From assembly GCF_025699485.1 (NCBI RefSeq), contig NZ_JANUXN010000007.1, forward strand, positions 20,395-84,394: a stretch of DNA of 64,000 bases. Direction: 5' to 3'. This stretch comes from Thauera carbonicopians. GTDB taxonomy: Bacteria > Pseudomonadota > Gammaproteobacteria > Burkholderiales > Rhodocyclaceae. A program made the position numbers and the translations under genes. Positions 52,720-62,352 of the stretch are shown one piece after another (position 1 is the stretch's first letter; every line of letters begins with the position of its first letter). The notes under the pieces are model-generated. The model searched no databases. It saw only the letters and a list, made by a program, of their open reading frames with translations, and was not told the origin of the DNA.

Positions 52720-53529
52720 TCACCAGAGCTGCCACCACGGCTTGTCGCTCTCGGGGCCGCCGGAGAAATAGACGCTGTCGGGGAAGTTGGTGCGCATCAC
52801 CCGGTCGGCGTCGTCACGTAGCTGGGTCATGCCGAGCGCATCGTAGCTCTTGACCAGCAGGAACAGAGCTTCTTCGTTGGCGGGCGCCTGGGGGAAATTG
52901 GCCACTGCCGTCTGGGCGCGATTGATCGCTGCGACGTAGGCGCCGCGGTTGTAGTAGTAGCGCGCGACGTGGACTTCGTGCGCAGCGAGCGAATTGATCA
53001 GGTACTGCATGCGCGCCCGGGAGTCGTCCGCGTAGCGGCTTTCCGGGAAGCGCGTGACGAGGTCGCGGAAGCTCTCGAAGGCTTCGTGTGCGCCCTTCGG
53101 ATCGCGTTCGGACAGGTCCTGGCGCGACAGGCCGGCGAGCAGGCCGAGGTCTTCGTTGAAATTCACCAGGCCCTTCAGGTAGTAGACGTAGTCCACGTTG
53201 GGATGGTTGGGGTGAAGCTTGATGAAGCGGTCCGCCGCGGCCAGTGCCAGCGCCTGCTCGCCCTGCTTGTAGTACGCATAGGCGACTTCGATCTGGGCCT
53301 GCTGTGCGTAACGGCCATAGGGATAGCGCGCTTCGAGTTTTTCGAACATCTGGATGGCGCGATCGTAGGCACCTTCGGACATCGAGGTCTTGGCTTCGGA
53401 ATAGAGCCGCTGTGCGTTCCAGCCGGTCGTCTCGTCGATCTGCTCGGGCAGCAGACCGCAGCCGCCGAGCATCAGCGCGCCGATCAGCGCCGCTTTTCCC
53501 GCTACACTTCCAAGGGTGAACCTGGCCAT
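52720..53529 (-). CDS. bamD: Outer membrane assembly lipoprotein BamD
   Basis: A lipoprotein of 269 aa of the beta-barrel assembly machine. The lipobox is LMLGGC with the lipid Cys at about residue 24. Five TPR-like repeats follow, starting NAQRLYSEAKTSMSEGAYDRAIQMFEKLEARYPYGRYAQQAQIEVAYAYYK and including the BamD-typical HPNVDYVYYLKGL and RDPKGAHEAFESFRDLVTRFP. A TATAAT on the minus strand at 53559-53564 may be its -10. It is divergent from rluD, an order conserved in many proteobacteria. Confidence 0.96.
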   Translation of the reverse strand: MARFTLGSVAGKAALIGALMLGGCGLLPEQIDETTGWNAQRLYSEAKTSMSEGAYDRAIQMFEKLEARYPYGRYAQQAQIEVAYAYYKQGEQALALAAADRFIKLHPNHPNVDYVYYLKGLVNFNEDLGLLAGLSRQDLSERDPKGAHEAFESFRDLVTRFPESRYADDSRARMQYLINSLAAHEVHVARYYYNRGAYVAAINRAQTAVANFPQAPANEEALFLLVKSYDALGMTQLRDDADRVMRTNFPDSVYFSGGPESDKPWWQLW

Positions 53530-53542
53530 CGAAAAAACTCGC

Positions 53543-54499
53543 GTGAATGAACGCGTCGATTATATAGCAGCGGACGAGCCGAACCCCCCCGCGGTGCAGA
53601 CGATTCCTGTCGATCTGGCCGGGCTGCGGCTGGATCAGGCGCTCGCCCGGCTTTTTCCCGAGCATTCCCGCAGCCGCCTGCAGGCCTGGCTGAAGGAGGG
53701 GCGCATCCGCGTCGATGGCGCGTCGCCCGATGCGCGCAGCAAAGTGCAAGGCGGCGAGTGCGTCGAACTCGATCCTGCTCCGGCCCCGACACCGGGGACC
53801 GAACAGCCCGAAGACATTCCGCTGCAGGTGGTGTTCGAAGACGCGCACCTGCTGGTGATCGACAAGCCTGCCGGGCTGGTGGTGCATCCGGGCAGCGGCA
53901 ACTGGAGCGGAACCCTGCTCAATGCCTTGCTGCATCATGCCCCGGCGGTGGCGGAGGTGCCGCGCGCCGGCATCGTGCATCGGCTGGACAAGGACACCAG
54001 CGGCTTGCTGGTGGTGGCGAAGACGCTGCAGGCCCAGACCGATCTGGTCCGCCAGTTGCAGGCACGTACGGTGAAGCGGCATTACTGGGCCCTGGTGCAG
54101 GGGGTGCTGCATTCGGGCGGGAGCGTCGATGCACCGATCGGACGGCATCCGACGCAGCGCACGCGCATGGCAGTGGTCGGCAACGGGCGGCCGGCGTTGA
54201 CCCATTACGCCGTGGTCGAGCGCTTTGCAAGAACGACACTGGTGGAGTGCCGGCTCGAAACGGGACGCACGCACCAGATCCGGGTGCATATGGCGCACAT
54301 CGGCCACGCGCTGGTGGGCGATCCGGTCTATGGGGGGCGACGCTTGCCCGACCCCGCATGTGAAGGTTTTGTCCGCCAGGCCCTGCATGCCTTCCGGCTC
54401 GGCCTGCTGCATCCGGCCAGCGGAGAGTTCATGCAGTGGGAAGTGCCGATGGCAGCCGATTTCGCCGCGCTGCTGCAGCGCGTGAGGGCAGGAGCATGA
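53543..54499 (+). CDS. rluD: 23S rRNA pseudouridine synthase RluD
   Basis: A protein of 318 aa that makes the pseudouridines near 1911-1917 of 23S rRNA. An S4 domain (LRLDQALARLFPEHSRSRLQAWLKEGRIRVDG) precedes the catalytic domain, whose aspartate lies in GIVHRLDKDTSGLLVVAKT; LETGRTHQIRVHMAHIGHALVGDPVYGG is also present. The start is uncertain: a GTG at 53543 avoids overlap with bamD, while an earlier in-frame GTG at 53516 would overlap the bamD start by 14 nt. The stop overlaps the pgeF start by 4 nt. Confidence 0.93.
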   Translation: MNERVDYIAADEPNPPAVQTIPVDLAGLRLDQALARLFPEHSRSRLQAWLKEGRIRVDGASPDARSKVQGGECVELDPAPAPTPGTEQPEDIPLQVVFEDAHLLVIDKPAGLVVHPGSGNWSGTLLNALLHHAPAVAEVPRAGIVHRLDKDTSGLLVVAKTLQAQTDLVRQLQARTVKRHYWALVQGVLHSGGSVDAPIGRHPTQRTRMAVVGNGRPALTHYAVVERFARTTLVECRLETGRTHQIRVHMAHIGHALVGDPVYGGRRLPDPACEGFVRQALHAFRLGLLHPASGEFMQWEVPMAADFAALLQRVRAGA

Positions 54500-55317
54500 G
54501 CAGGGTGATGAACGGAGCTTCCCCAGGCGTGATCCGGCCCGACTGGACCGCACCGGCGAACGTGCGGGCCTTGCTGACCACGCGCCTCGGCGGCTGCAGC
54601 CTGCCGCCTTATGACGGCTTCAACCTCGGCGAGCACGTCGGCGATGATCCGCAGGCGGTTGCGCGCAATCGGGCGATGCTGCGGGAATTGCTGCCGGCCG
54701 AACCCTCATGGCTGTCGCAGGTGCATGGCTGCGCAGTGGCCGATGCGGGCATACCGGCTGCGGACGTGCCGGTAGCCGATGCGGCGGTGGCGCGCGAGCC
54801 GGGGCGGGTCTGCGTCGTTATGACGGCCGACTGCCTGCCGGTGCTGTTCTGCGACGACGACGGTTCAGTGGTGGCGGCAGCCCACGCAGGCTGGCGAGGC
54901 CTGGCGGGCGGCGTGCTCGAGGCCACGATCGCGAAAATGGCAGTTTCGCCCACCCGCTTGCGGGCCTGGCTGGGGCCGGCGATCGGGCCCGGCAGCTTCG
55001 AGGTCGGCGATGAAGTGCGGGATGCCTTCGTCGCCGTGGATCCGGGCGCTGCGCAGGCCTTCGTTCCGACGCCGGCACCGGGGAAGTGGCTGGCGGACCT
55101 GTTCATGCTGGCGCGGAGACGCCTGCAGGCGGCGGGCGTCGGGCGCATCGAAGGCGGCGGCGTGTGCACGGTGAAGGACGTCGAGCGCTTCTACTCGTAC
55201 CGCCGGGACCGGCACACCGGGCGCTTCGCCTCCATGGTCTGGCTGGAGCCGGCGGCGCAGGCCGTTTTGCGGGGAAGGGAAGCGTCGTGCGAGTGCGAAA
55301 AGCGTGCAGGCTATTGA
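54496..55317 (+). CDS. pgeF: Peptidoglycan editing factor PgeF (YfiH/polyphenol oxidase family)
   Basis: A protein of 273 aa starting in an ATGA overlap with rluD and preceded by GGAG. The metal-binding motifs of the family are MTADCLPVLF and AAAHAGWRGLAGG, with the late CTVKDVERFYSYRRD. In E. coli YfiH removes wrongly incorporated residues from cell-wall precursors; homologues were earlier called laccases. The rluD-pgeF pair is conserved widely. Confidence 0.93.
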   Translation: MSRVMNGASPGVIRPDWTAPANVRALLTTRLGGCSLPPYDGFNLGEHVGDDPQAVARNRAMLRELLPAEPSWLSQVHGCAVADAGIPAADVPVADAAVAREPGRVCVVMTADCLPVLFCDDDGSVVAAAHAGWRGLAGGVLEATIAKMAVSPTRLRAWLGPAIGPGSFEVGDEVRDAFVAVDPGAAQAFVPTPAPGKWLADLFMLARRRLQAAGVGRIEGGGVCTVKDVERFYSYRRDRHTGRFASMVWLEPAAQAVLRGREASCECEKRAGY

Positions 55318-55526
55318 TCGGCGTCCGATTCGGCTCTATCGTTGAGCCCTCTCGATTCACGCTCGCGCTGGCGACGCCGCCGCGTCGGTGTTCCGAACAG
55401 CCAGAAGAACAACGCCATTGGAGCAAGACCGAAAAAAATGAAGGTCAACACGCCCCCCACGACCGTGTTTTCGGTAATGCTTGCCAGCAGCGCGACATAA
55501 AGCCAGGCGATTGCGATAAGGTACAT
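55311..55526 (-). CDS. Small conserved membrane protein
   Basis: A protein of 71 aa with two hydrophobic helices (YLIAIAWLYVALLASITE and GGVLTFIFFGLAPMALFFWLF) and a basic, polar tail. Codon use and the helix-plus-basic-tail layout suggest a real gene; similar small proteins occur next to phaC/pgeF in related bacteria as far as I recall. The 3' end overlaps the pgeF end by 7 nt. Its function is unknown. Confidence 0.7.
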   Translation of the reverse strand: MYLIAIAWLYVALLASITENTVVGGVLTFIFFGLAPMALFFWLFGTPTRRRRQRERESRGLNDRAESDADQ

Positions 55527-55627
55527 GGCGCCATTCTACCGCCCGGTCCGGCCGGGGTAGTCGGGCGCTGACAATAAGGCAAACCCGGGCGCAGGCATGC
55601 TGTTGCCCGTGGATAGAGGAGATGAGA

Positions 55628-57373
55628 ATGTCGGATTCCGCAGGCAGTCAGTCGACGGCAGGCATCCAGGCGATGCTGGCCGCTGGCCAGGCCATGGCGC
55701 AGAACTTCTTCGATGCGCTGGCGCGCCAGCAGGTTGCGATGCAGGATTCTTCGGGTGTCGCAGTACCCAAGCTGCCGATGCCGGAGTCCGCTGAAGTGGC
55801 GCGCATGCAGCAGGCGTTCGCCGAAAAGCATGTGGCGCTGTGGTCGTCGATCCTTGCGCGCAAGCCTGGCGGCGAAGCCGCGCCGGTGGTGCAGCCGGAG
55901 CCGGGCGATCGCCGCTTCAACGCGCCGGAATGGTCCGAGAGTCCCGTATTCGATTACGTCCGCCAGGCCTATCTGCTGAACGCCGGTTTCCTAAAGGAGA
56001 TGGCCGACGCGCTGCCGATCGCGGACGGGCGTGCGAAATCGCGCATCCAGTTCCTGACCCGCCAGTACATCGAGGCGCTGGCGCCGACCAATTTCGCTGC
56101 GACCAACCCCGAGTTCATCAAGACCGCGATCGAGACCAAGGGCGAGAGCATCGCGCGCGGCGTGCGCAACATGCTCGGCGACCTCGAGAAGGGGCGCATC
56201 TCGATGACCGACGATGAAGCCTTCGAGGTCGGGCGCAATCTCGCGCTGACGCCCGGGTCGGTGATCTTCGAAAACGAGCTGATGCAACTGATCCAGTACT
56301 CACCGCTGACCGAGAAGGTCGCGCAAGTGCCGCTGCTGATCATTCCGCCTTGCATCAACAAGTTCTACATCATGGATCTCCAGCCGGAGAACTCCCTGGT
56401 GCGCTTCGTCGTCGAGCAGGGCTTCACGGTGTTCCTGGTGTCGTGGAAGAATCCGCGTCCCGAGACCGGTGGCCGCCATACCTGGGACGACTACCTCGAG
56501 AAGGGGCCGTTGACGGCGCTCGAGATCGTGCGTTCGGTGACGCGGGTCAAGAAGCCGAACGTGCTCGGCTTCTGCGTTGGCGGCACCTTGCTCACGTCCG
56601 CACTGGCGGTGGCGCGTGCCAGGGGCGAGGAGCCGGTCGCCAGCCTGACCTTGATGACGACCCTGCTCGACTTCGCCGATGCCGGCGAGATCGGCTGCCT
56701 GGTCGACGAGGCGAGCGTCGCGACCCGCGAGGCCACGATCGGCAAGGGCGGAGTGCTGCGTGGCCAGGAACTGGCCAATGTGTTCTCGTCCCTGCGCGCA
56801 AACGACCTGATCTGGCAGTATGTCGTCGGCAACTACCTGAAGGGCAACAAACCCCAGGCTTTCGACCTGTTGTACTGGAACTCCGATTCGACCAACCTGC
56901 CCGGACCCTTCCTGGCTTGGTACCTGCGCAACATGTATCTCGAGAACAATCTGCGCGTGCCCGGCAAGCTCAAGATGCTGGGCGAAAAGGTCGACCTCGC
57001 GAAGGTGGACATGCCGGCCTACCTGATGGCAGCGCGCGAGGATCACATCGTGCCGTGGAAGAGTGCCTATCTGGCGCGCAACCTGCTCGGCGGCGACACG
57101 ACCTTCGTGCTCGGGGCCAGCGGCCACATCGCCGGGGCGATCAATCCGGCTTCGAAAAACCGCCGCAGCTACTGGACTTCCGATGCCCGCCCGACCGATC
57201 CGGACGAGTGGCTGGAGCAGGCCGGCGAGCAGAAGGGTAGCTGGTGGTTGCACTGGAGCGAATGGCTGAGGCAGCATGGCGGCAAGCAGGTCGCCGCGCG
57301 CGGCCGTCTGGGCAGTACCAAGTACGAGCCGATCGAACCCGCACCGGGACGCTACGTGAAGGAGCGTGCCTGA
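55628..57373 (+). CDS. phaC: Class I poly(3-hydroxyalkanoate) synthase PhaC
   Basis: A protein of 581 aa that polymerises 3-hydroxyacyl-CoA into storage granules. The lipase-like box GFCVGGT carries the nucleophile Cys316, and the flanking FLVSWKNPRP, GKGGVLRGQELANVFSSLRANDLIWQYVVGNYLKG and HIVPWKSAY with GASGHIAG supply the Asp and His. Length and a single subunit make it class I. GGAG lies 6 nt before the ATG at 55628; an ATG 6 nt earlier abuts the site and is less likely. It opens the pha cluster. Confidence 0.96.
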   Translation: MSDSAGSQSTAGIQAMLAAGQAMAQNFFDALARQQVAMQDSSGVAVPKLPMPESAEVARMQQAFAEKHVALWSSILARKPGGEAAPVVQPEPGDRRFNAPEWSESPVFDYVRQAYLLNAGFLKEMADALPIADGRAKSRIQFLTRQYIEALAPTNFAATNPEFIKTAIETKGESIARGVRNMLGDLEKGRISMTDDEAFEVGRNLALTPGSVIFENELMQLIQYSPLTEKVAQVPLLIIPPCINKFYIMDLQPENSLVRFVVEQGFTVFLVSWKNPRPETGGRHTWDDYLEKGPLTALEIVRSVTRVKKPNVLGFCVGGTLLTSALAVARARGEEPVASLTLMTTLLDFADAGEIGCLVDEASVATREATIGKGGVLRGQELANVFSSLRANDLIWQYVVGNYLKGNKPQAFDLLYWNSDSTNLPGPFLAWYLRNMYLENNLRVPGKLKMLGEKVDLAKVDMPAYLMAAREDHIVPWKSAYLARNLLGGDTTFVLGASGHIAGAINPASKNRRSYWTSDARPTDPDEWLEQAGEQKGSWWLHWSEWLRQHGGKQVAARGRLGSTKYEPIEPAPGRYVKERA

Positions 57374-57470
57374 GCGTTGATCAACGGGACCGCAGTGAGT
57401 GGGGAGGGCGCTGCCCGGTCCATGTTCCACCCGCCCCCATAAGAACCCCAATTAGGGAGAGGAGAAATTC

Positions 57471-58211
57471 ATGTCGAGAGTTGCACTGGTCACTGGCGGT
57501 ATGGGCGGTCTGGGCGAGGCCATCTGCATCAAGCTCGCAGCACTGGGCTACAAGGTCGTCACCACCCACTCGCCGGGCAACAGCAAGGCGGCCGATTGGC
57601 TGCAAACGATGAACAACATGGGCTATGGCTTCAAGGCCTATCCTTGTGATGTCGCCGACTTCGATTCCGCCAAGGCCTGCGTCGAGCAGGTGACGGCAGA
57701 GGTCGGTCCGGTGGATGTGCTGGTGAACAACGCCGGCATCACCCGCGACATGACCTTCAAGAAGATGAGCAAGGCCGACTGGGATGCGGTCATCAGCACC
57801 AACCTCGATTCGGTGTTCAACATGACCAAGCAGGTCATGGACGGCATGGTCGAGCGCAAGTGGGGCCGCGTCATCAACGTGTCGTCGGTCAACGGCCAGA
57901 AGGGCGCTTTCGGTCAGACCAACTATGCGGCTGCCAAGGCCGGCATGCACGGCTTCACCAAGGCGCTGGCGCTCGAAGTGGCGCGCAACGGCGTGACGGT
58001 CAACACGATCTCGCCGGGCTACATCGGCACCAAGATGGTGATGGCGATTCCGCAGGAGATTCTCGACTCGAAGATCCTGCCGCAGATTCCCGTGTCCCGT
58101 CTGGGCAAGCCGGAAGAGATCGCCGGCCTGGTCGCCTACCTGTCCTCGGAAGAGGCCGCGTTCGTGACCGGCGCCAACATCTCCATCAACGGCGGCCAGC
58201 ACATGTTCTGA
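57471..58211 (+). CDS. phaB: Acetoacetyl-CoA reductase PhaB, copy 1
   Basis: A short-chain dehydrogenase of 246 aa making (R)-3-hydroxybutyryl-CoA with NADPH for PhaC. The nucleotide motif is TGGMGGLGEAI, the catalytic residues are in SSVNGQKGAFGQTNYAAAKAG (Ser, Tyr, Lys), and the PhaB-specific NNAGITRDMTFKKM and the ending INGGQHMF are present. A GGAGAGGAG site lies upstream and a strong terminator follows. No thiolase (phaA) is in the cluster. Confidence 0.95.
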   Translation: MSRVALVTGGMGGLGEAICIKLAALGYKVVTTHSPGNSKAADWLQTMNNMGYGFKAYPCDVADFDSAKACVEQVTAEVGPVDVLVNNAGITRDMTFKKMSKADWDAVISTNLDSVFNMTKQVMDGMVERKWGRVINVSSVNGQKGAFGQTNYAAAKAGMHGFTKALALEVARNGVTVNTISPGYIGTKMVMAIPQEILDSKILPQIPVSRLGKPEEIAGLVAYLSSEEAAFVTGANISINGGQHMF

Positions 58212-58238
58212 TCCGCATCTGCGGCCCTGTGCGTACAG

Positions 58239-58276
58239 GCGGCATGCCCCCGAAAGGGGCATGCCGCTTTTTTTTT
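58239..58276 (+). terminator. Rho-independent terminator between the two phaB genes
   Basis: GCGGCATGCCCC and GGGGCATGCCGC form a perfect 12-bp stem around CGAAA, followed by nine T residues. It ends the phaC-phaB transcript, so the second phaB needs its own promoter. Confidence 0.95.
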
Positions 58277-58445
58277 GTCGCATCCCATTGCTCCGCGTAT
58301 TGCGTTGCAGCAAAAATGGCCGGCAGTAGCTATAATGCAGGAGCAAAGCAGCTGATGCGCTGCCGCAAGAACGCCGAAGGGGCCGTCCGGATCGTGTTTC
58401 GTGATGGTTTCTCGGTCACGCAAACAAATCCAGAAGGATTTCAAG

Positions 58446-59186
58446 ATGTCGCAGAAAATCGCTCTCGTCACCGGCGCCATGGGTGGTCTCGGCACCGCGA
58501 TTTGTCAATCGCTGGCCAAGGACGGTATGAAGGTTGTGGCGAACTGCCTGCCCAATTTCGACCAGAAGGAAGCCTGGCTTTCCGCTCAGCGCGACCTGGG
58601 CTTCGATTTCGTCGCTGCGGAAGGCGACGTTTCCAACTATGAATCCTGCGCCGCAATGGTCGCCAAGATCGAAGCCGAAGTCGGCCCGATCGACGTGCTG
58701 GTCAACAACGCCGGCATCACCCGCGACAAGTTCTTCCCGAAGATGGAGAAGAGCCAGTGGGACGCGGTGATCAACACCAACCTCAACAGCCTGTTCAACG
58801 TCACCCACCACGTGTCCGCCAAGATGGCCGAGCGCGGCTGGGGCCGCATCGTCAATATCTCGTCGGTCAATGGCGTCAAGGGCCAGGCCGGCCAGACCAA
58901 CTATTCCACCGCCAAGGCCGGCGTGCTGGGCTTCACCAAGGCGCTGGCGGCCGAACTGGCCACCAAGGGCGTGACGGTCAATGCGATCGCACCGGGCTAC
59001 ATCGGTACCGAGATGGTCATGGCCATCCGCGAGGACATCCGCCAGAGCATCATCGACACCGTGCCGATGAAGCGCCTGGGCCGTCCGGACGAGATCGGCG
59101 ACCTGTGCGCCTACCTGGCATCCGACAAGGCCGGCTACATCACCGGCGCCACCATCAACATCAACGGTGGCCTGCACATGTGCTGA
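58446..59186 (+). CDS. phaB: Acetoacetyl-CoA reductase PhaB, copy 2
   Basis: A second short-chain dehydrogenase of 246 aa, clearly a paralogue of copy 1 (TGAMGGLGTAI, NNAGITRDKFFPKM, SSVNGVKGQAGQTNYSTAKAG, INGGLHMC) but well diverged in the first half. It starts after AAGGATTTCAAG. A terminator lies on each side, so it is an independent unit. The two copies may differ in cofactor, in substrate (acetoacetyl-CoA versus longer chains) or in expression. Confidence 0.94.
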   Translation: MSQKIALVTGAMGGLGTAICQSLAKDGMKVVANCLPNFDQKEAWLSAQRDLGFDFVAAEGDVSNYESCAAMVAKIEAEVGPIDVLVNNAGITRDKFFPKMEKSQWDAVINTNLNSLFNVTHHVSAKMAERGWGRIVNISSVNGVKGQAGQTNYSTAKAGVLGFTKALAAELATKGVTVNAIAPGYIGTEMVMAIREDIRQSIIDTVPMKRLGRPDEIGDLCAYLASDKAGYITGATININGGLHMC

Positions 59187-59215
59187 TGCTGCACCGTGCC
59201 ATGCGCGAAATCACG

Positions 59216-59246
59216 GAACCCCGTCGGAAGGCGGGGTTTCGTTTTC
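59216..59246 (+). terminator. Terminator after phaB copy 2
   Basis: GAACCCCG and CGGGGTTTC form an 8-bp stem with an 8-nt loop, followed by GTTTTC. It lies 30 nt after the stop. Confidence 0.8.
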
Positions 59247-59317
59247 GCAGCGCGATATAATCAGAGTTGACATTCAAGACCAAAGAGCGGAGTGGCCGCC
59301 GCCGAGGAGATGGGGAA

Positions 59318-59917
59318 ATGCCCGAGCAGTCGCGCCTAATTAAGAAGTATCCGAACCGCCGTCTGTACGATACCCGCACCAGTTCGTACATCACGCTTGC
59401 CGACGTCAAGGAACTCGTCCTCAATCACGAGGAGTTCCTGGTCGTCGATGCCAAGACCAACGAGGATCTGACACGCAGCATCCTGCTGCAGATCATTCTG
59501 GAAGAGGAGGCGGGCGGGGCGCCGATGTTCACCAGCGACCTGCTGGCGCACATGATCCGCTTCTATGGCAACGCCATGCAGGGCATGATGGGGAAGTACC
59601 TTGAGAACAACATCAAGGCCTTCACCGACATGCAGGGCAAGCTACAGGAGCAGGCACGCTCGATCTACGGCGAGAACAGTCCCGTCGGCCAGGATCTCTG
59701 GGCCCAGTTCCTCAACTTCCAGGGGCCGGCGCTGCAGAGCATGATGGGCGCCTACGTCGACCAGTCCAAGAAGATGTTCGAGCAGATGCAGGAACAGCTC
59801 GAAAGCCAGACGCGCAACATGTTCACCGGGTTCAAATTCCCGAATTACGGTGCGCAGGGCGACGAAGCCCCGCCTACCAACCGCCCGGCTTCCGACAAGA
59901 GCGGTTCACACAGATAA
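59318..59917 (+). CDS. phaR: Polyhydroxyalkanoate synthesis repressor PhaR
   Basis: A protein of 199 aa. The N-terminal DNA-binding part RLIKKYPNRRLYDTRTSSYITLADVKELVL and the next EDLTRSILLQIILEEE are the PHB/PHA accumulation regulator signature. The C-terminal half is amphipathic and glutamine-rich (LEQMQEQLESQTRN), suited to binding PHA granules. PhaR represses phasin and pha genes until granules titrate it. The start at 59318 has GGGGAA upstream. No phasin gene lies in the window. Confidence 0.95.
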   Translation: MPEQSRLIKKYPNRRLYDTRTSSYITLADVKELVLNHEEFLVVDAKTNEDLTRSILLQIILEEEAGGAPMFTSDLLAHMIRFYGNAMQGMMGKYLENNIKAFTDMQGKLQEQARSIYGENSPVGQDLWAQFLNFQGPALQSMMGAYVDQSKKMFEQMQEQLESQTRNMFTGFKFPNYGAQGDEAPPTNRPASDKSGSHR

Positions 59918-59971
59918 GAAAACGAGCTTGCGCAGGCTTGCCCTGCGCCGACCCCGACAGGCCAATCCAGC

Positions 59972-61303
59972 ATGAGCACTTTCAAGACCCCGGACCTGCC
60001 GCGTGTCGGCTTCGTATCACTCGGCTGTCCGAAGGCAACGGTCGACTCCGAACACATCCTGACCCGGCTGCGTGCCGAGGGCTACGCCATCACCGGTACC
60101 TATGACGACGCCGATCTCGTCGTCGTCAATACCTGCGGCTTCATCGACGCCGCGGTCGAGGAATCGCTCGACGCCATCGGCGAAGCCCTGAACGAGAACG
60201 GCAAGGTCATCGTCACCGGCTGTCTGGGGGCGAAGGACGACGTGGTGCTGGCCGCCCATCCGCAGGTGCTGGCGGTGACCGGCCCGCATGCCACCGAAGA
60301 GGTGATGCACGCGGTGCATAAGCACCTGCCCAAGCCGCACGACCCCTTCACCGACCTGGTGCCGCCACAAGGCATCCGCCTGACGCCGCAGCACTACGCC
60401 TATCTGAAGATTTCCGAAGGCTGCAACCATCGCTGCACCTTCTGCATCATCCCGTCGATGCGCGGCGATCTCGTCAGCCGTCCGATCCACGAGGTGATGC
60501 GCGAGGCCGAGGCGCTGGCCGCATCCGGGGTCAAGGAGATCCTGGTCATCTCGCAGGACACCTCGGCCTACGGCGTCGACGTCAAGTACCGTACCGGCTT
60601 CTGGGGCGGCAAGCCGCTCAAGACCAAGCTCTACGATCTCGCCAAGGCGCTGGGCGAGCTCGGCATCTGGATCCGCATGCACTATGTGTATCCCTATCCG
60701 AGCGTCGACGAACTGATCCCGCTGATGGCCGAAGGCAAGATACTGCCTTACCTCGATGTGCCCTTCCAGCATGCCAGCCCGCGTATCCTGAAGGCGATGA
60801 AGCGCCCGGCCAATGCCGAGAACGTGCTCGAGCGCGTGCGCAAATGGCGCAGCATCTGCCCGGAGCTGACGATCCGCTCGACCTTCATCACCGGCTTCCC
60901 GGGCGAGACCGAGGAAGACTTTGAGATGCTGCTGAACTTCCTCGAGGAAGCCCAGCTCGATCGCGTCGGCGCCTTCGCCTATTCCCCGGTGGAAGGGGCG
61001 GCAGCCAATGAACTGGAAGGCGCGGTGCCGGACGAGGTGCGCGAGGAGCGCCGCGCGCGCCTGATGGACTTCCAGGAGGACATCTCCACCCAGCGCCTCG
61101 AAGCGCGGATCGGCCGCGAGATGACGGTGCTGGTCGACGACATCGACGAGGAAGGCGCGCTGGCCAGGTCGCCCGGGGATGCGCCGGAGATCGACGGCCT
61201 GGTGATCATCCCGGATGCCGAAGGCCTCGCGACAGGCGACTTCGTTCGCGTGCGGATCACCGATTGCGATGTCCACGATCTCTACGCCGAGCGGCTCGAC
61301 TGA
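59972..61303 (+). CDS. rimO: Ribosomal protein S12 methylthiotransferase RimO
   Basis: A radical SAM enzyme of 443 aa that adds a methylthio group to an aspartate of ribosomal protein S12. The N-terminal UPF0004 domain has its cluster cysteines in [27 protein letters not shown] and VTGCLGAK. The radical SAM motif is [22 protein letters not shown] domain ([29 protein letters not shown]) ends the protein. The YPYPSVDEL and RimO-type SLGCPKN-like start separate it from MiaB. Confidence 0.96.
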   Translation: MSTFKTPDLPRVGFVSLGCPKATVDSEHILTRLRAEGYAITGTYDDADLVVVNTCGFIDAAVEESLDAIGEALNENGKVIVTGCLGAKDDVVLAAHPQVLAVTGPHATEEVMHAVHKHLPKPHDPFTDLVPPQGIRLTPQHYAYLKISEGCNHRCTFCIIPSMRGDLVSRPIHEVMREAEALAASGVKEILVISQDTSAYGVDVKYRTGFWGGKPLKTKLYDLAKALGELGIWIRMHYVYPYPSVDELIPLMAEGKILPYLDVPFQHASPRILKAMKRPANAENVLERVRKWRSICPELTIRSTFITGFPGETEEDFEMLLNFLEEAQLDRVGAFAYSPVEGAAANELEGAVPDEVREERRARLMDFQEDISTQRLEARIGREMTVLVDDIDEEGALARSPGDAPEIDGLVIIPDAEGLATGDFVRVRITDCDVHDLYAERLD

Positions 61304-61332
61304 TGTTGCGGCCGGCGTCAGGGTGATCCGCC

Positions 61333-62295
61333 ATGGATGAGCCTGATCCGCAGGCGCCGGCCAAGCCGCGCGTCAAGCCGCTCCACCGGCACGAGCCGGT
61401 CATCGGCCTTGCGCTGGGCAGCGGCGCGGCGCGCGGATGGGCCCATCTCGGCGTGCTGCGGGCGCTGGCGGAGGAGGGCGTCCGGCCCCGGATCATCTGC
61501 GGCTGCTCGATCGGTGCTTTCGTCGGTGCTGCCGCAGCGTCGGGCGATCTCGACAAGCTCACCCAGTGGGCGGAAACGCTCAAATGGCAGGACGTGGTCT
61601 CCCTGCTCGACGTGTCGCTGCGCGGCGGGCTGATCAAGGGCGACAAGCTCATCGGTTTCTTCGAGCGCAACTTCGTCGACCGGGATTTTTCCGAACTGGA
61701 AACCCGCTTCGCCTGCGTCGCCACCGAACTGACGAGCGGACGCGAAATCTGGCTGCAGGAAGGCAGTGTCTCCGCGGCAGTACGTGCCTCGATCGCCTTG
61801 CCGGGATTGATGACGCCGGTGATGCACGAAGGACGCCTGCTGGTCGATGGCGGCCTGGTCAATCCCGTGCCGGTGTCGCTGTGCCGGGCGATGGGGGCCG
61901 ACATCGTGATCGCCGTCGATCTCGGCTCGGACATGGTCGGCCGTGCTTTCCAGCGGGCCGCGATCGAGCCGACACCGTCGGAAGAAACCGAAGCCGGCTG
62001 GAGCGAACGCCTGCTGTCGCGATTCGGCTTCGGCAACGGCAACGGTAATGGCAGCGGCGAGGAAGCGGCGCCGTCGCTGATATCGGTCATCAGTTCGAGC
62101 ATCAACATCATGCAGGTGCGGATTGCGCGCAGCCGCCTGGCGGGGGAGCCGGCGGACGTCATGATTTCGCCGCGCGTCGGCCAGCTCGGCCTGATGGATT
62201 ACCACCGCGCTGCGGAAGCGCTGGCCGAAGGTGAAGCGGCAGTGATGCGCATGCGGCCCCTGCTGCGCTATGTACTGGGTCACGATGCCGATTGA
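61333..62295 (+). CDS. Patatin-like phospholipase (RssA type)
   Basis: A protein of 320 aa. The patatin catalytic dyad is present: nucleophile in ICGCSIGAFVGAA (GxSxG) and Asp in LLVDGGLVNPVPV; the oxyanion loop is LALGSGAARGWAHLGVLRAL. Such proteins hydrolyse membrane lipids or related esters. A low-complexity NGNGNGNGSG run near residues 235-245 comes from a short tandem DNA repeat (about 62033-62056) inside a linker. It follows rimO by 29 nt. Confidence 0.92.
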   Translation: MDEPDPQAPAKPRVKPLHRHEPVIGLALGSGAARGWAHLGVLRALAEEGVRPRIICGCSIGAFVGAAAASGDLDKLTQWAETLKWQDVVSLLDVSLRGGLIKGDKLIGFFERNFVDRDFSELETRFACVATELTSGREIWLQEGSVSAAVRASIALPGLMTPVMHEGRLLVDGGLVNPVPVSLCRAMGADIVIAVDLGSDMVGRAFQRAAIEPTPSEETEAGWSERLLSRFGFGNGNGNGSGEEAAPSLISVISSSINIMQVRIARSRLAGEPADVMISPRVGQLGLMDYHRAAEALAEGEAAVMRMRPLLRYVLGHDAD

Positions 62296-62352
62296 ACATC
62301 GCCGGATGGCTGGCAGCCTCGTCCGCGCGGAACGCTGAGCTGGAGCTTGGAC

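Noticed and set aside
62033..62056. Short tandem DNA repeat in the patatin gene as a phase-variable switch
   Set aside because: The repeat unit is six bases and imperfect, so length changes would stay in frame and only alter a linker.
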